Positions 44,889-56,049 of a stretch of 64,000 bases of DNA are shown here, piece by piece. Made by a program: the position numbers and the translations under genes. The notes beneath the pieces were generated by a model that ran no database searches, was not told the DNA's origin, and was given only the letters and a program-made list of their open reading frames with translations. The stretch's first letter is position 1. Every line of letters begins with the position of its first letter. Source of the DNA: Symsagittifera roscoffensis (lineage: Eukaryota; Xenacoelomorpha; Acoela; Convolutidae); the NCBI RefSeq assembly GCF_963678635.1, contig NC_087065.1, forward strand, positions 74,163,345 through 74,227,344, given 5' to 3'.

Positions 44889-45348
44889 TAATTCGAAGAT
44901 AATTCATGCTTTCATAAAGCTACTCTTCTATAAACCAATTCAATTAATTCGAAGAAAATTAAATCAATTCGAAGATCATTGATGTTTTTGAAACTTTTTA
45001 AAAGTTAAAAATGATTTTTTTTGATAAATTTTGTAACGATTGAGGTCAGGGGCGCGGATTAAGGGGGGGGGGGGGGGCGGGGTCTGCAGACGCCCCCCCC
45101 CTCAGGGATTCGACCCCCTGCCGACCCAAAGGGTCCCCCCTTTGATACTTTTTCAGAAATCCATTTTTGGCCGACCGACCCTAAAATTTTTCTAAAGGCG
45201 CCTTTGGCGCCAATTTATACTAACTTTGAGGAGCACGCGCCAAAAAAACGCGATTTTTTTGTAAAATTTTTTCAAAAAGTGCCCAAAAACGGCTTTTTTG
45301 ATTGTTTTTTTAATAATTTGCCTGCGGCGCAGAAAATTTAGCCAAAAT
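44889..45348 (+). repeat. copied segment with 3'-truncated MITE (copy of 42041-42513)
   Basis: Repeats one 56-bp unit, the MITE's left flank including ATTGAGGT, and the first roughly 300 bases of the MITE, with a shorter G/C run. It stops before the right terminal repeat, so it arrived by segment copying rather than transposition. The right joint shares AAAAT with the X2 start. Confidence 0.85.
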
Positions 45349-45812
45349 CAACCTACGGATAGACAAACTTTATAAACAAAAAATTAATTTTAATTCAAAA
45401 TAAATCACAAAGTTGGAAGAAAAAAACTAATCTAGGCTAAGTTTTTGATTAAACCAAAAAAACCCATAACACAAACAAATTAACAGAATATTTTAATGGG
45501 TAAATATTTTGAAACGGATTTACAAAAACGTTTTATTTTTCGAATTTTGCTAAACAAAGAGAGTCTGTAAGTTTTTGTTCTGGCGTTTAAAGAAAAAATT
45601 CAACTAATGAATTGATTAAAAAAGTCAGCGAGCAGCTTAAGTTTTCTTTGCAAATGAGTGAAAGAAGCCAATGTTTCACTATGTTTCATTAAATGTTCTG
45701 TTCATACAGACAAGCTAGCGAGCTCGTGTGTCATTTTATGAAATCAACTTTTATCGCAACCCAACTCAGAAATCAAAGTGATCAGTTGATGGCATTTTTG
45801 CTAACATAGTAT
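45344..45812 (+). repeat. 469-bp direct repeat, right copy (X2)
   Basis: Second copy of 44413-44882 with few substitutions. Beyond 45812 the sequence continues into a tRNA-like segment (GATGTGCGGACGTGAGACC at about 45862), so X2 is probably the original right context. Confidence 0.85.
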
Positions 45813-46502
45813 TGATTTTTTGGAGCTTGTTCTTTGATGATTGTCAAACGACCATGATGCTGATGTGCGGACGTGAGACCCTTTAAATCAGGTCGGGTTG
45901 CAGCTCCGGCTTATATGAAAAGTTTTATTTCTTAAAGTTGGCAATTAATTAGCATTTTTTGTAACTGAATTTATAGTTCAAAGTTTTTCATGGCAACTAT
46001 TTGTGTTCGGTTCTACGGAAAATTGTTCAAGTTTCGTCGGGTCAGTTGCAGCTGGTTAGTTAGGATTTTTGACCGTTTCTTAGAAGTTTTATAAATTTTC
46101 TTTAAAATTACCCAATTGAATCTGAGAAGAAAATGTCAATTGAAAAAATTGCTTGTAATAATTGTTCCTTCAGAAGCGGCGACTCCTTTATTTCTTAAGC
46201 GAATTTTTTTTTTTTTGGGAAAATTGATTATCTCAAAATTATTAGAGAAACAACTAAGGTGTTTTGGCGATAACACATTATAAAATTCATTGTTTCGGTA
46301 GTAGCACGCTTTTTACTAAATGCCAACTAAGCATTGAGTTATGTGGCTTTTTATACTGAAGTTTTTAGGTGGCCTTCCATTCAATCAGAGGACGTTCATT
46401 CATCAAGATGTTTTCTGGGTCTAGAAGTTTATTGTACTTGTTCGTCAATTCTTATTTCTTATGATTTATTTTGGTTTGCGTAATAAAGTCTTTTAACTTT
46501 AA
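45813..46502. other. noncoding stretch with a tRNA-like relic
   Basis: A SINE head-like segment lies at 45860-45915. Nothing else recognised. Confidence 0.35.
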
Positions 46503-47005
46503 TTACGCTTGCGATTAGCAAGCGTTATCAAACTAGAACATAGACTTTTTTGGGGCTAACAACTTGTTTAACAGAATCACTTCAATCTTTTGCATTTTGG
46601 CTCATGATAATTTCGAAATTCGTAGCGTGTCCTGCACAGTTAGCCTGGTGGTAACGAATACGCCTGGGACGTCACAGGTCGTGGTTTTGAATCTGACGAG
46701 GAACTGTTTTTTTTTTTCAAACTGAAAATCTTACTTTCCAAAAAAATATAGGCCTATAGTTTGTCCGCTTTTGCTTTGTCGGCTTAGTTGCCCCATCGTT
46801 GAAATTTTTTTGTACGCAATTTTCAATATAGTTGCTTCAAGTGTTTTGAATTACTCCTGCAATTTTTGATTTTACTAGCCTTGACTTCGTATATTTAGCT
46901 GTTTATGGCTTTTTTCGCTTAAAAACCTTCGGCTTATTTTACTTTAAATGATTACGGCGTATATTTTATCGTTTTAGTGACCTAATTTGGGTTGATTTCA
47001 AAAGA
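46503..47005 (+). repeat. dispersed repeat family 3, copy 3
   Basis: TACGCTTGCGATTAGCAAGC, AACAGAATCACTTCAATC, TTAGCCTGGTGGTAACGAAT, CGCCTGGGACGTCACAGG, GTCGGCTTAGTTGCCCC and TTTTAGTGACCTAATTTGGG in family order. Probably the best-preserved copy. Confidence 0.7.
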
Positions 47006-48219
47006 AGCATTAGTTTTAGGTTTTATCTCGGATCGCACAAAATTTTAAAATTCTTAGTATAGATTTTATACTTCAAAGTTTTTCATGACCATAATTTTGT
47101 GTTCAGTTCTACGGAAAATTATTGAGTTGCTATTTTTGAGTTGTATCGCAAGTAATGCGAAACTCCGCTTCGCCTCCATGTAATAATAATAATAAGGTCC
47201 TATAACTTCTTATGCGAATGAACTCTACTAAGGGTTTCGAGCTTAGTGGTTTTTAACACGACATTTTCGTACAAATTTTCTCTCGGATTGACTAAGACAA
47301 CTAGAAGGACAGGCAAATATTTGTTTGATTTACTAAATCCAAACAGTTTTTCTCTCAGAACGTTAACGACCTTCTGTTTGGAATCATGAATGTCTTAAAA
47401 CTAATTTGCAAAGTTACTTAAAGCCTAGAATTTAATTTTCTAGCCAAAAACCTAATTTCTAGAAGTGAAACGAAATGATGCGAAATTAATGGCCAGTAGT
47501 AAAATCATCCGCTTTCGATTTCGATTTTTTCAGCCCCTGTGGCAAGGATTACTGTAACTTTTGCAAAAGTTTTCTGGCGAGTTCTCTGCTGCTTCTTTTA
47601 GTCAAAATTTTCGTTGCTTGTAGGATAGTAGCGTTTGAGAATTTGCGGTTGGGGGAGCACCACATCCAACTGATGGGCATATTTAATATTTTTGGTTTGA
47701 TGCTTTAAAAGAAAACGCCTTTAAAGAAAATGTTCTAAAAAGTATATATTTTCACATTATTTCTTTAAATATGGTCTATGGAATTATTTCGAAAAAGCAA
47801 GGTTTGGAAAACCACATTTAGTTTGACAAATATAGATCGTCATGTTACGTTTCCCAAAAATTTAATACAGTTTTTAATTCCCGAGATTCGAAAAGAACTT
47901 TTTTTCTTCCAACAGTTTCGATTTTTTTAAGAAATCGGTTGTGCGGAATTATTTTATACAATCCAAAAAAGAAAGAGAAGTATCACATCATCAGCTCAAA
48001 AACAAAATGATATTTCACTCGCCACCGGCCCATAGTTCATCAGGATCGTAAATCAGGATCCCAAAATCATCAGGATCTCAAAATAAAATTGTCAAAAATC
48101 TAATCATCCGTAAAAAAAACGAAAATACTATCAAAATAAATTAATGCTTGAGTCTAATTGTAAAACATTTAAGAAAGTGAGTGGTAAAGGGAAAAATTCC
48201 AAATAATTTAATCTATCTA
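47006..48219. other. noncoding stretch
   Basis: SINE tail-only copy at 47153-47192 (GTATCGCAAGTAATGCGAAA, then CTCCGCTTCGCCTCC). No gene recognised. Confidence 0.4.
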
Positions 48220-49658
48220 ACGGGGACGCTGAGCATTTTAACGAATACTTCGCAAATATTGGCGCCAGACTTACACAAAGCAAACCAAACTGCATGGAAA
48301 ATAATGTTATACGTCAGCAGCAATCGATGTTTTTGAAAAAAAAATTGGTTTAATTGAAGTCATTGAAGTCATCGAAAGTCTAAAAATTAAATATAGTACA
48401 GATTGCTATGATATCAGCACTGTTCTCGTCAAGCATTTAAAAACTATACTAGCAGGCCCTTTGACTGAAATTTTTAATGACTGCCTAACCTCAGGAATCT
48501 ATCCAAATTGTTTTAAAATTGCAAAAATTTTACCAATTTTCAAGGAGGGAGACATCGATGACCCCTCAGACTATAGACCAATTTCGCTTCTTCCAATTCT
48601 GGGCAAAATTTTTGAGCGCATAATTTTTAAACGAGCCCAATCATATGTAGACAAGTTTAATATCATCCGAATTACTCAGTTTGGCTTCAGATCAAATAGA
48701 AGCACTGTTGACGCCATCCTTACATTGTTGGAAGAAGTTTCAACATCGCTATCGAACAAAAAACGAACTGTTCAGAATATGTTTTTAGACCTAAGAAAGG
48801 CTTTTGACACAGTTGATCACTCTAATCTGTTAATAAAATTGGAACAAATGGGATTCAGAGGGCATGTCTTAAATCTTTTGGAATCTTACCTTGGCAATCG
48901 CTATCAGTACATTGAAACTAACTCTTTTAAGATCCAACTTAAACTGGTATCTTTTGGTGTACCTCAAGGGTCTATCCTTGGGCCACTTTTGTTCATAATA
49001 TACATAAACGATCTACAAATAGCCACAAAAAACACAGGGGTACTTTTGTATGCTGATGACACTGTTCTGAAATCCACAAACAACAAAGACTATATTGTTT
49101 TCGCACATAGAATAGCTTTGCTTGAAGTAAATGATTGGTTAGACAAGAACAAATTGACACTGAATGTCAAAAAAACCAAGACCATGAGATACTGTCGGAG
49201 CACGAAAACCGAAGAACGACCAGTAATTTGTTTTCTAAATGACACCCAAATAGAAGATGTAGAATGAATGTTTCAAATATCTTGGAATTCTCCTTGACTG
49301 TAAATTGAATTTTCATCAGCATATTGATAAGGTAAAGAACAAAATTTTGCAATTCTGTGGAGTGTTTTTTCAATTGAGAAAGTTTCTAACTGGACGGCAA
49401 CTAATATTTGCGTTTAAAAGTTACGTGCAACCAATTGTCCAATATGTAGTTTTAGTTAATGCAAATACCGACAAAACCAAACTGTTAGAACTGGAAATGA
49501 AAATCAGAAGGCTAATCAGAATAATTTTTTATAAACACAGGATGGATTCAATCACTGAAATAATGCATGATAACAAAATATATACCGTAAGAGAATTTTT
49601 TGCTTTCGAAGTTCTGAAATTAACCGGAAAAATTATTCGAAAAGAGTGCCAAGTTTAA
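48220..49658 (+). pseudogene. 5'-truncated LINE reverse transcriptase, one frameshift
   Basis: Non-LTR retrotransposon polymerase. An open frame runs from 48305 to 49267 without a clear Met. It contains DYRPISLLPILGKIFERIIF, FGFRSNRSTVDAIL, the catalytic FDTVDH (Asp about residue 116 counted from 48461), GVPQGSILGPLLFIIYINDL and the catalytic YADDT (Tyr about residue 197). At 49267 a frameshift moves the thumb region to a second frame (CFKYLGILLDCKLNFHQHID onward to 49658). Before 48305 another frame shows EHFNEYFANIGARL, typical of sequence just upstream of the polymerase. No endonuclease domain is present, so the copy is truncated, as is usual for LINEs. No poly-A tail was identified. The clade cannot be fixed by eye. 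Confidence 0.9.
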
Positions 49659-50770
49659 GCCTTGAGATATTCGATTACTGAACAAGAATTGAACGCGATA
49701 TTTTCAAAGCGAAAAACAAATCAAAAGTTAGCTATAAACAGAAATAAACTCAACAGAGGGTCGATTAGACCTAAAATTTAAAAAAATGTTCAACTTTGTA
49801 ATTAATTTTTTCCCACCTGGGTCAATTTCTTGAAAGGGGCTTCTCGGTTTCAATTAAATAGTTTTAATTATAAATTTTTGGATAATTACATTCTAGGAAA
49901 TACGATTTCACTGGGCATGCTTTGAGATTTTTTTTGATGAATAAGTATAACTTGTTTCTGTTGGTTTCTAGGTTATGGGTACCAAAGATTACCTGAAAAA
50001 AAACTAAATTAGTTTTTTTTTTATTTAGAGAATGGTTTAAAGGTGCGAATAAAGAAGCTTTACGTTTAATAAATGGTTACCGGTAGGAGGTCCATTGCAT
50101 TGGATCAAAGAATTTAAGTACTTTTTTTGTTCTCTGCATAATGAGACACCTGAAAACGGGCCTTGTTGGCTTAATGGTGTTCTCCCAAACAATTCTAATT
50201 TGTATTTATAATTTTTTATAAAAAACTTTGTAACTAGATATCGTTTGGAAACAATTTATTATTATTATAAATCATTCAATGTGAGTTGAACTAATTGGTG
50301 ACGCCCCTACCCTCAATGACATAAATATTAAAAAATCAAAAATAGCCAATCAAATTTTCAGATTTCAATAATACTAAAAAAACTGCGCAAATCTCAATAG
50401 GATAAAGCAATCAAGAAAGATTAAAAAAGTCAATGTTACCCCAACAACAACCTAGTAAAAATCTATATTCTATTAATTGTGCTCGCGGTTAATTTTTAAT
50501 GAAAATCTAGAAGGAATATCACTCGTTACAATTTTAGACGATTCCGATTGCTTGTTAGAAAAATTTTCAAAAAAATTGACAGTGTGTGCCACCGTCAGAT
50601 CTCTGGGATGTAGTATTGACCTATATTTGTTAGTTTGACTTTCGGTTTTCGGCACAAGTTTTTCAGCAAATAGAAACTTGTTACAATTGTAGATACTGCT
50701 GATTGGTTCACGACGGGGTTGACAGAAATTTTTGAAAAAAATTGAAAAAAGGCCAATTTTTTTACTTTCT
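49659..50770. other. noncoding stretch after the LINE
   Basis: 49660-49800 may be decayed LINE 3' coding sequence. Nothing else recognised. Confidence 0.35.
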
Positions 50771-51070
50771 AACCCTTGCGATTAGCAGGGGTGTTGTAAT
50801 CGGGTACTAGAATTGTTTCCAGCAATCAACTTTGCTGACAAACAAATTTGCGCGCGCTTTTTTGTGCTTATTTTGTGTATTTAATTGCTTAGGGCGATAA
50901 ATACTTACGTGTTTGGGACGACAAAGGTGAGTGGTTATATTCCGGTCAAGATCCAATGTTTCAAAATGAAAATTATTTTTTTGGATAAACTTAATTGCCT
51001 AACTATTGTTTGTCTGCTGCTTCATTTCATTGGTTTAATGGCTAATTATCTGTTTTTTAGAGAATAAAAC
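50771..51070 (+). repeat. dispersed repeat family 3, copy 4 (partial)
   Basis: Begins CTTGCGATTAGCAGGGG and keeps TACTTACGTGTTTGGGACGA, then CAAAGG in the tRNA-like core. More diverged than the other copies. Confidence 0.5.
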
Positions 51071-52117
51071 ATAATTTCATGCGTGTATTATTCGAGATTG
51101 AGATGTTAAACTTGAAGTTTCGAAGAAGCTTTACATAGTTCAAAATTTTTCATGATACTTTTTTGACTCAATGCTTGTTTCTACAAGTATCGTCTGCTTA
51201 ACTACCGCTTGATAAACTAAACTCATGAATAATTTGACACTGACAATTTATTTATTTGACATATTTTCTTAAAACTGAAGTTTATCGAGATACATAGATT
51301 TTGATTGATGCTTTTTAAAATTTTTTCTTCATTTTTTGTCGACTCACTGGTTTTTGTCTATTTTTCGTCGGCTAGCTCCCGCGCTTTTTTATTGTTTCAC
51401 AAATAGTGCGAAACTTCATTCTGCCTCAAAATGAAAATGTTTTTTTTTTTCATCTAAAAATTAGATCAAACATTCGAAAGGGCGATGGAACATTGAAGAT
51501 GTAATTGTGGTTATTAATGCTGTAGGATGTTAAGATGTATAAAGATACGACGTAACCCCTCAAATATGGTACAATTTACACTCATTATGTAACCATTGTA
51601 CAACAACAACGAATAGTTTAAAGAGTGAACTATTAGCAAAGATTGGCAGATTACAAATACTGGTGACATTTGGGTTCTTTTTGGACAACATCGACAAATA
51701 TCAAGCACCGGTAAGTAATCTTTTCACCTCAAACAACTCCTCCCACCTGGTTGACTCACTCATTCGTAATTTTGTTTTGAAATCATTTCAAAATAATCCA
51801 ACCTCAAAGTAAGTAGCTCGGATTCTTACCAAACCAAACGGATTGCAAATTATATTTCCAATTTGATTTATCATTGATAAAATTTTAAAAATTGGAACAT
51901 ACAAGGCAATTATTTACCAATCATAAAATTTTTTGAGGAAAAAACTATGATTTTACCTAAATTCGGCAGCTCTAATCGGTGATGTTTGTGATAGAATGCG
52001 AGCGTAGTAAAATTAAACTAAAAAGCTGAGTCAAATTGTTATTTTTCCAAAAAAACATTTTGTGGTTACAAATTATTTTAATCTTTTTTTTTAAAAATAA
52101 TATTTCGTTTTTGTTAG
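51071..52117. other. noncoding stretch upstream of the protease exon
   Basis: Tail-only SINE words near 51400. No gene recognised. The last bases (TTCGTTTTTGTTAG) look like a splice acceptor next to the ATG at 52118. Confidence 0.4.
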
Positions 52118-52300
52118 ATGAATTTGCTCCTGTTGGCTGTTTTGTTGCCGGCTGTCTGCTTCGCCGCAGTGCCTCTTAGCATGGAACAAGACCCCCACGC
52201 GAAACTGTTCGTAGCATGGAAACACAAGTTCGGCAAGGACTACAACCGAGCCACCGAGGAAGTGGCCAGATTCAAAATATGGAAAGACAACATGCAGAAG
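52118..52300 (+). CDS. cathepsin-L-like cysteine protease, first coding exon only
   Basis: 61 codons ending at a phase-0 donor (AAG then GTGTGT). Residues 1-17 form a signal peptide (MNLLLLAVLLPAVCFAAVP). Residues about 30-61 match the start of the I29 propeptide inhibitor domain of papain-family proteases: FVAWKHKFGKDYNRATEEVA followed by RFKIWKDNMQK, the beginning of the ERFNIN-type helix. In the family this propeptide blocks the active site until acid-triggered cleavage in lysosome, gut or secreted fluid. The mature enzyme's Cys-His-Asn exons are not seen; a 200-N gap starts 117 bases downstream and the gypsy element fills the DNA beyond 54 kb. The gene is therefore either split by the gap and a long intron, or a broken fragment. 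An acceptor-like TTTTTGTTAG directly precedes the ATG. Confidence 0.75.
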
Positions 52301-52417
52301 GTGTGTTCATTTTTTATTCTTAATTAGATCTTTTTCGACATTTTGAAGTATATTTTAATTTTTTTTTTCCAATAATTAAGCATTTTTGATGCTTTTTGCA
52401 AAAAAAACTTTTAATTT

Positions 52418-52617
52418 NNNNNNNNNNNNNNNNNNNNNNNNNNNNNNNNNNNNNNNNNNNNNNNNNNNNNNNNNNNNNNNNNNNNNNNNNNNNNNNNNNN
52501 NNNNNNNNNNNNNNNNNNNNNNNNNNNNNNNNNNNNNNNNNNNNNNNNNNNNNNNNNNNNNNNNNNNNNNNNNNNNNNNNNNNNNNNNNNNNNNNNNNNN
52601 NNNNNNNNNNNNNNNNN
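52418..52617. other. assembly gap (200 N)
   Basis: Exactly 200 unknown bases, a conventional placeholder, so the true gap size and content are unknown. Sequences on either side need not be as close as shown. Confidence 0.98.
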
Positions 52618-53166
52618 CGTTCTGCTCAACCTCAGCTTATTAGCGCAATTTCCATCTTAGCTTAATTTTATTTTAAGCATTTGGTCTTAATTTAAACTTT
52701 AAGCTGACAATTAATTATGGAAATTTTTTCATACCATATATCTGTGAGCTCATAATGAAAGATATTTAACCATCATTATGTAAAATAATGATTACTTGAA
52801 AATGGCAAATTTGCCCAATTTACTATAAATCATCTGCCGCAGAAATTATTCGTAGCATAGAGGCAGCAAATTATTCCGGCTAAGAAATTATTCCATTTTG
52901 AATTGAGGCTAGCTATACAGTGCTGATTTAAATTAACCGGACAAAACGCGTTTTTCTCAAATTGGGTTGAGTTTAGGTGAAAACTTATGAAGACAAAACT
53001 TGCTTAAAGTTTTAGCAGATTAATATGGTGTAATTAGTTTTGCGAAATTCGGGCCCAAAATTTAACCCTAAAAATGGGTCATTTTGGCTTTTCTTAGTTA
53101 TTCAAAAATTACGCAAAAAACACCCAGTCGATCACAGATATAATTATATCAAAGTGAGCCCCTTAC
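52618..53166. other. noncoding stretch after the gap
   Basis: No exon of the protease or other gene recognised. Confidence 0.35.
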
Positions 53167-53352
53167 GTAGCCCAACAAACTTTAAGAAGGGTAAATTCTC
53201 CAAAAAAAATTGCAAACCGTTTGAAAATTGTTTTTAAATAAAAAGTTGGTATTTTATATAGTAAAAACGACCTTTTTTGTCTATCAAACAAAAATAAATT
53301 AACTTATACAAGATTTTGGAGAATATACCCTGCTTAAAATTTGTTGGGCTAC
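53167..53352. repeat. foldback repeat, 35-bp arms
   Basis: Arms 53167-53201 and 53318-53352 are reverse complements with about four mismatches (GTAGCCCAACAAAC against its complement GTTGGGCTAC). The A/T-rich interior is about 116 bases. Possible MITE; no target-site duplication found. Confidence 0.65.
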
Positions 53353-54031
53353 ATTGCCTTGCCAGAATGAAATAAATCTTTTTGTATATGAAACTACACC
53401 AGATAAAAAAACTAAATGGAAAAAAGCCTTTTATCGATTTTTGTTTGCGGCTTAAATTAAATCAGACACGCCAAAAAGCAGCCACATAACTTTGCCTGAT
53501 ACGAGCAATTGGTTTGAAAATTACAATGCTTTGCAGCAGATGCGGACTTACGGTTTTCTCGAGGGATGGGTTTTCAGAATCATCTTGAAATTTTCGTCAA
53601 TATTTTTTTTTTGAACAAACTGATTTTCTGAGCTCACCCATAACACTAAAAAGAATCTTTTTTGCCAAATTTTTTCCTGGGCAGCTAAATTTAAAAAAAT
53701 CAATCCAAAAAAAACGTTTTGACCAAATAATTGCTCCTTTTTCGACGTTCTCTCTCATCAAAACTCTCTCTCCTCGCCTTTAGAAAATTTTCACAGACGT
53801 CGGGCCAAAGATTAATGTATCAAAAAGAGGAAGAAAAAAAGGTCAAATCTCTTTGCCCGTCAGTTGTTGATTTTTGAGGGAGGCCAAGAATAAATAAGGG
53901 ATGGGTCGAAAAAATATATATTGGAACCTGATCTAAACTACATTTTATGATTGGATAAATTAGATATTTTACCAATGTAAAGTATTTAATATTAACCAAT
54001 CATGATCCATCTAACTAACAATCCACTTATT
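53353..54031. other. noncoding stretch before the gypsy element
   Basis: Nothing recognised. The 5' target-site bases of the gypsy insertion would be here (about 54027-54031), but the 3' flank is outside the window. Confidence 0.35.
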
Positions 54032-54331
54032 TGTAAGTGCTGAAATTACTTGTAATTTCAGCACCAGAGAGATTTGAATTTAACTTAGAAATTAGTTGAA
54101 CTCTCCCGAGTACTTCAGCAGCCGCAATAAACCAGTATACCCTAGATCTATTGAGCCTAGCAGAGACTAGTTAAACAACCTGAGACTAGATAGTATAAGA
54201 GTAAGATTAGGATCGGTATTAGACTAAGAAGTTGCACGAATCTATCCGGCCGAAAATAAGATAGCGTGACGAGCAGACGGTGTACCCTATCCGAAATTAC
54301 TCTATGAGTTATACACTTCGGTCATAACTCA
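54032..54331 (+). repeat. candidate 5' LTR of the gypsy element
   Basis: Begins TGTAAGTGCTG and ends ATAACTCA, two bases before a plausible primer-binding site. It contains a perfect 13-bp hairpin just inside its start (54037-54049 with 54052-54064) and CAATAAACC at about 54126 as a possible polyadenylation signal. The left end is a guess from the TG and the hairpin. Comparison with the missing 3' LTR would settle it. Confidence 0.4.
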
Positions 54332-54333
54332 TC

Positions 54334-54351
54334 TGGTGCGACCATAAGTCT
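54334..54351 (+). promoter_or_regulatory. candidate primer-binding site
   Basis: TGGTGCGACCATAAGTC starts with the TGG that pairs with a tRNA CCA end. The complement continues into TCTCGAAC, which resembles the T-loop region of a tRNA at about the right distance (off by one base). The primer tRNA was not identified. Confidence 0.4.
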
Positions 54352-55581
54352 CGAACAAGACCTTAATAGCTTAGCATTAACCAATAATAGATTAGAAATT
54401 AGACAAAACATTTACAAAATGTTATACGACAATAATTTAATCGAAATGTCTCTACGACTCAATAGATCAGAGCCAATATTCCGAACGATAACAGAACTAC
54501 CCGGAATTGGAAGCAGACCTCGAACCAGAGACGACATACGACAAAGCAGAAACTTACCATATAGTTATATGATAGTTCGGCAAAAGCCAGAACAAACTTT
54601 TGTATTTAGAATACTACTAGCAATGAATTTAGATTTTCATTTGCAAACATAAAATTTTGAAGTCAATCTTCAAAATCATTTCAGGCGCTAAACAAAATTA
54701 TTAATATACAATAACGATTGATAAAAAGATCTCAGATCGTTTCCCAAAATTCTGCAGTAATATACAAAACATGTTTGAAAAATATTTATTGAAAAATCAA
54801 AATAAAAATTAGTAGCATGACAATAAATGATTAGTAATTATAAATCATCCTGTTGTTCCAGCTTCATCGCCTAAACATAACAGCAATCATAAGCTCACTA
54901 ATATCATAAAAATACTAAATCTATTCTTTACACAAATTTAAAACATTTTAAACTTAAATTCACTTAATTTTAAAATCAGATCATCAAGGCTTATCCTTGG
55001 ATCTTAAATCATTTTCTATTTAATTAAATTTAAAACTTGATCATCAAGGCCTACCCTTGGATCAAAAAGAACAACTTTGTTCTCCCCCACCCACTTAAAC
55101 GAGTGTCTAACGACCTCAAACGTCGATTCACTATCCAACCCTTTCTAAAAACCCAGGACTAATAGAAATTTTTGAACAAAACTAATCATTCAAATTAGGA
55201 TAAACAGTGAAGAACTTCGGTTATTCATCCTTCACTTGATCCCCCCTCTTACCAGACCCAGGATAAATCTTAGACTTAGTAAGTTTAAAATAGTATCTAA
55301 CGAACTACTCGCGTTCTAATTATACCTGAACCCTGTGGATCGATTTACTATTCTCCAACCCTGAACACAATCACTACCCTTAAGTAAGATTAAGCAAGTT
55401 AACACCTTAGCTTATACTAGCCACGAGAAAGTATAAAATCATTCTTCGGAATCGATATACTTTTCTCCGCAACCCTGAACAAATAGACCCAGGTTAGGCT
55501 AACAAAAAAAATCGTAAGGACTAACAGTTTAAGCAAATAGAAATCATTTAACAACCTTTTGCATCCGTCATCCTAAACCTT
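54352..55581 (+). other. long leader of the gypsy element with repeats and hairpins
   Basis: Contains two 25-base self-complementary units (54979-55003 and 55039-55063), both beginning GATCATCAAGG and ending CTTGGATC. It also has three related blocks near 55120, 55335 and 55450 (TCGATT or TCGATA, then ACTATTCTCCAACCCTGAAC-like words). A 77-codon frame at 54419-54652 has no recognised domain. The repeats could be packaging, dimerisation or translation signals; this is inference. Confidence 0.5.
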
Positions 55582-56049
55582 ATGTCATTTAAAAACCTAG
55601 GAAATAAACAAACAATCGTTTTACACAATTGTGAAATAAATAACAAAAAATACGACCTTGTAATCACACCTCATACACAAACAGTTGGATACATTAGAAC
55701 AAAACGACAAACATTAAAGAGAAAAATACTAACTAAACAAAGACAAATAACACGAAAAAGATTTTCAAAAAATCGAAACGCATTTTCAGAATCAGAAACC
55801 AACAGTTTAGACGAACTTTATAAACTAAAAGAATCAATAGATAAAAATTGCCCAATCCATGATCAATTATATTTCTCTGACTCAGAAACAACTTCAAATT
55901 CATCAAAAAGAGGAAAAAGAAGAATAAAAAAGCAGTATAAACACAAACCAGTACATTTATACAATTGGAATCAACCAATTAGACACATTGATAATTACAT
56001 ATTAACAGTCATCGAACGAAAAAATGAGCTCAACGCACACCCCAGGTGA
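55582..56049 (+). CDS. extra small ORF upstream of gag, 155 aa, basic
   Basis: ATG at 55582 opens 155 codons ending at 56049 and overlapping the Gag-Pol start by 26 bases in a different frame. The product is highly basic (RTKRQTLKRKILTKQRQITR, KRGKRRIKKQYKHK) with an acidic Ser-rich patch between (SESETNSLDE, FSDSETTSNSSK). No zinc finger, enzyme motif or membrane segment. Its base composition matches Gag-Pol, so it belongs to the element. The basic character suggests nucleic-acid binding or nuclear entry. A short upstream gene overlapping gag is not standard for Ty3/gypsy. It could also be the N-terminal part of Gag separated by a frameshift. Confidence 0.65.
   Translation: MSFKNLGNKQTIVLHNCEINNKKYDLVITPHTQTVGYIRTKRQTLKRKILTKQRQITRKRFSKNRNAFSESETNSLDELYKLKESIDKNCPIHDQLYFSDSETTSNSSKRGKRRIKKQYKHKPVHLYNWNQPIRHIDNYILTVIERKNELNAHPR

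Noticed and set aside
52386-52665. Open frames across the N gap
   Set aside because: They consist mostly of unknown bases.
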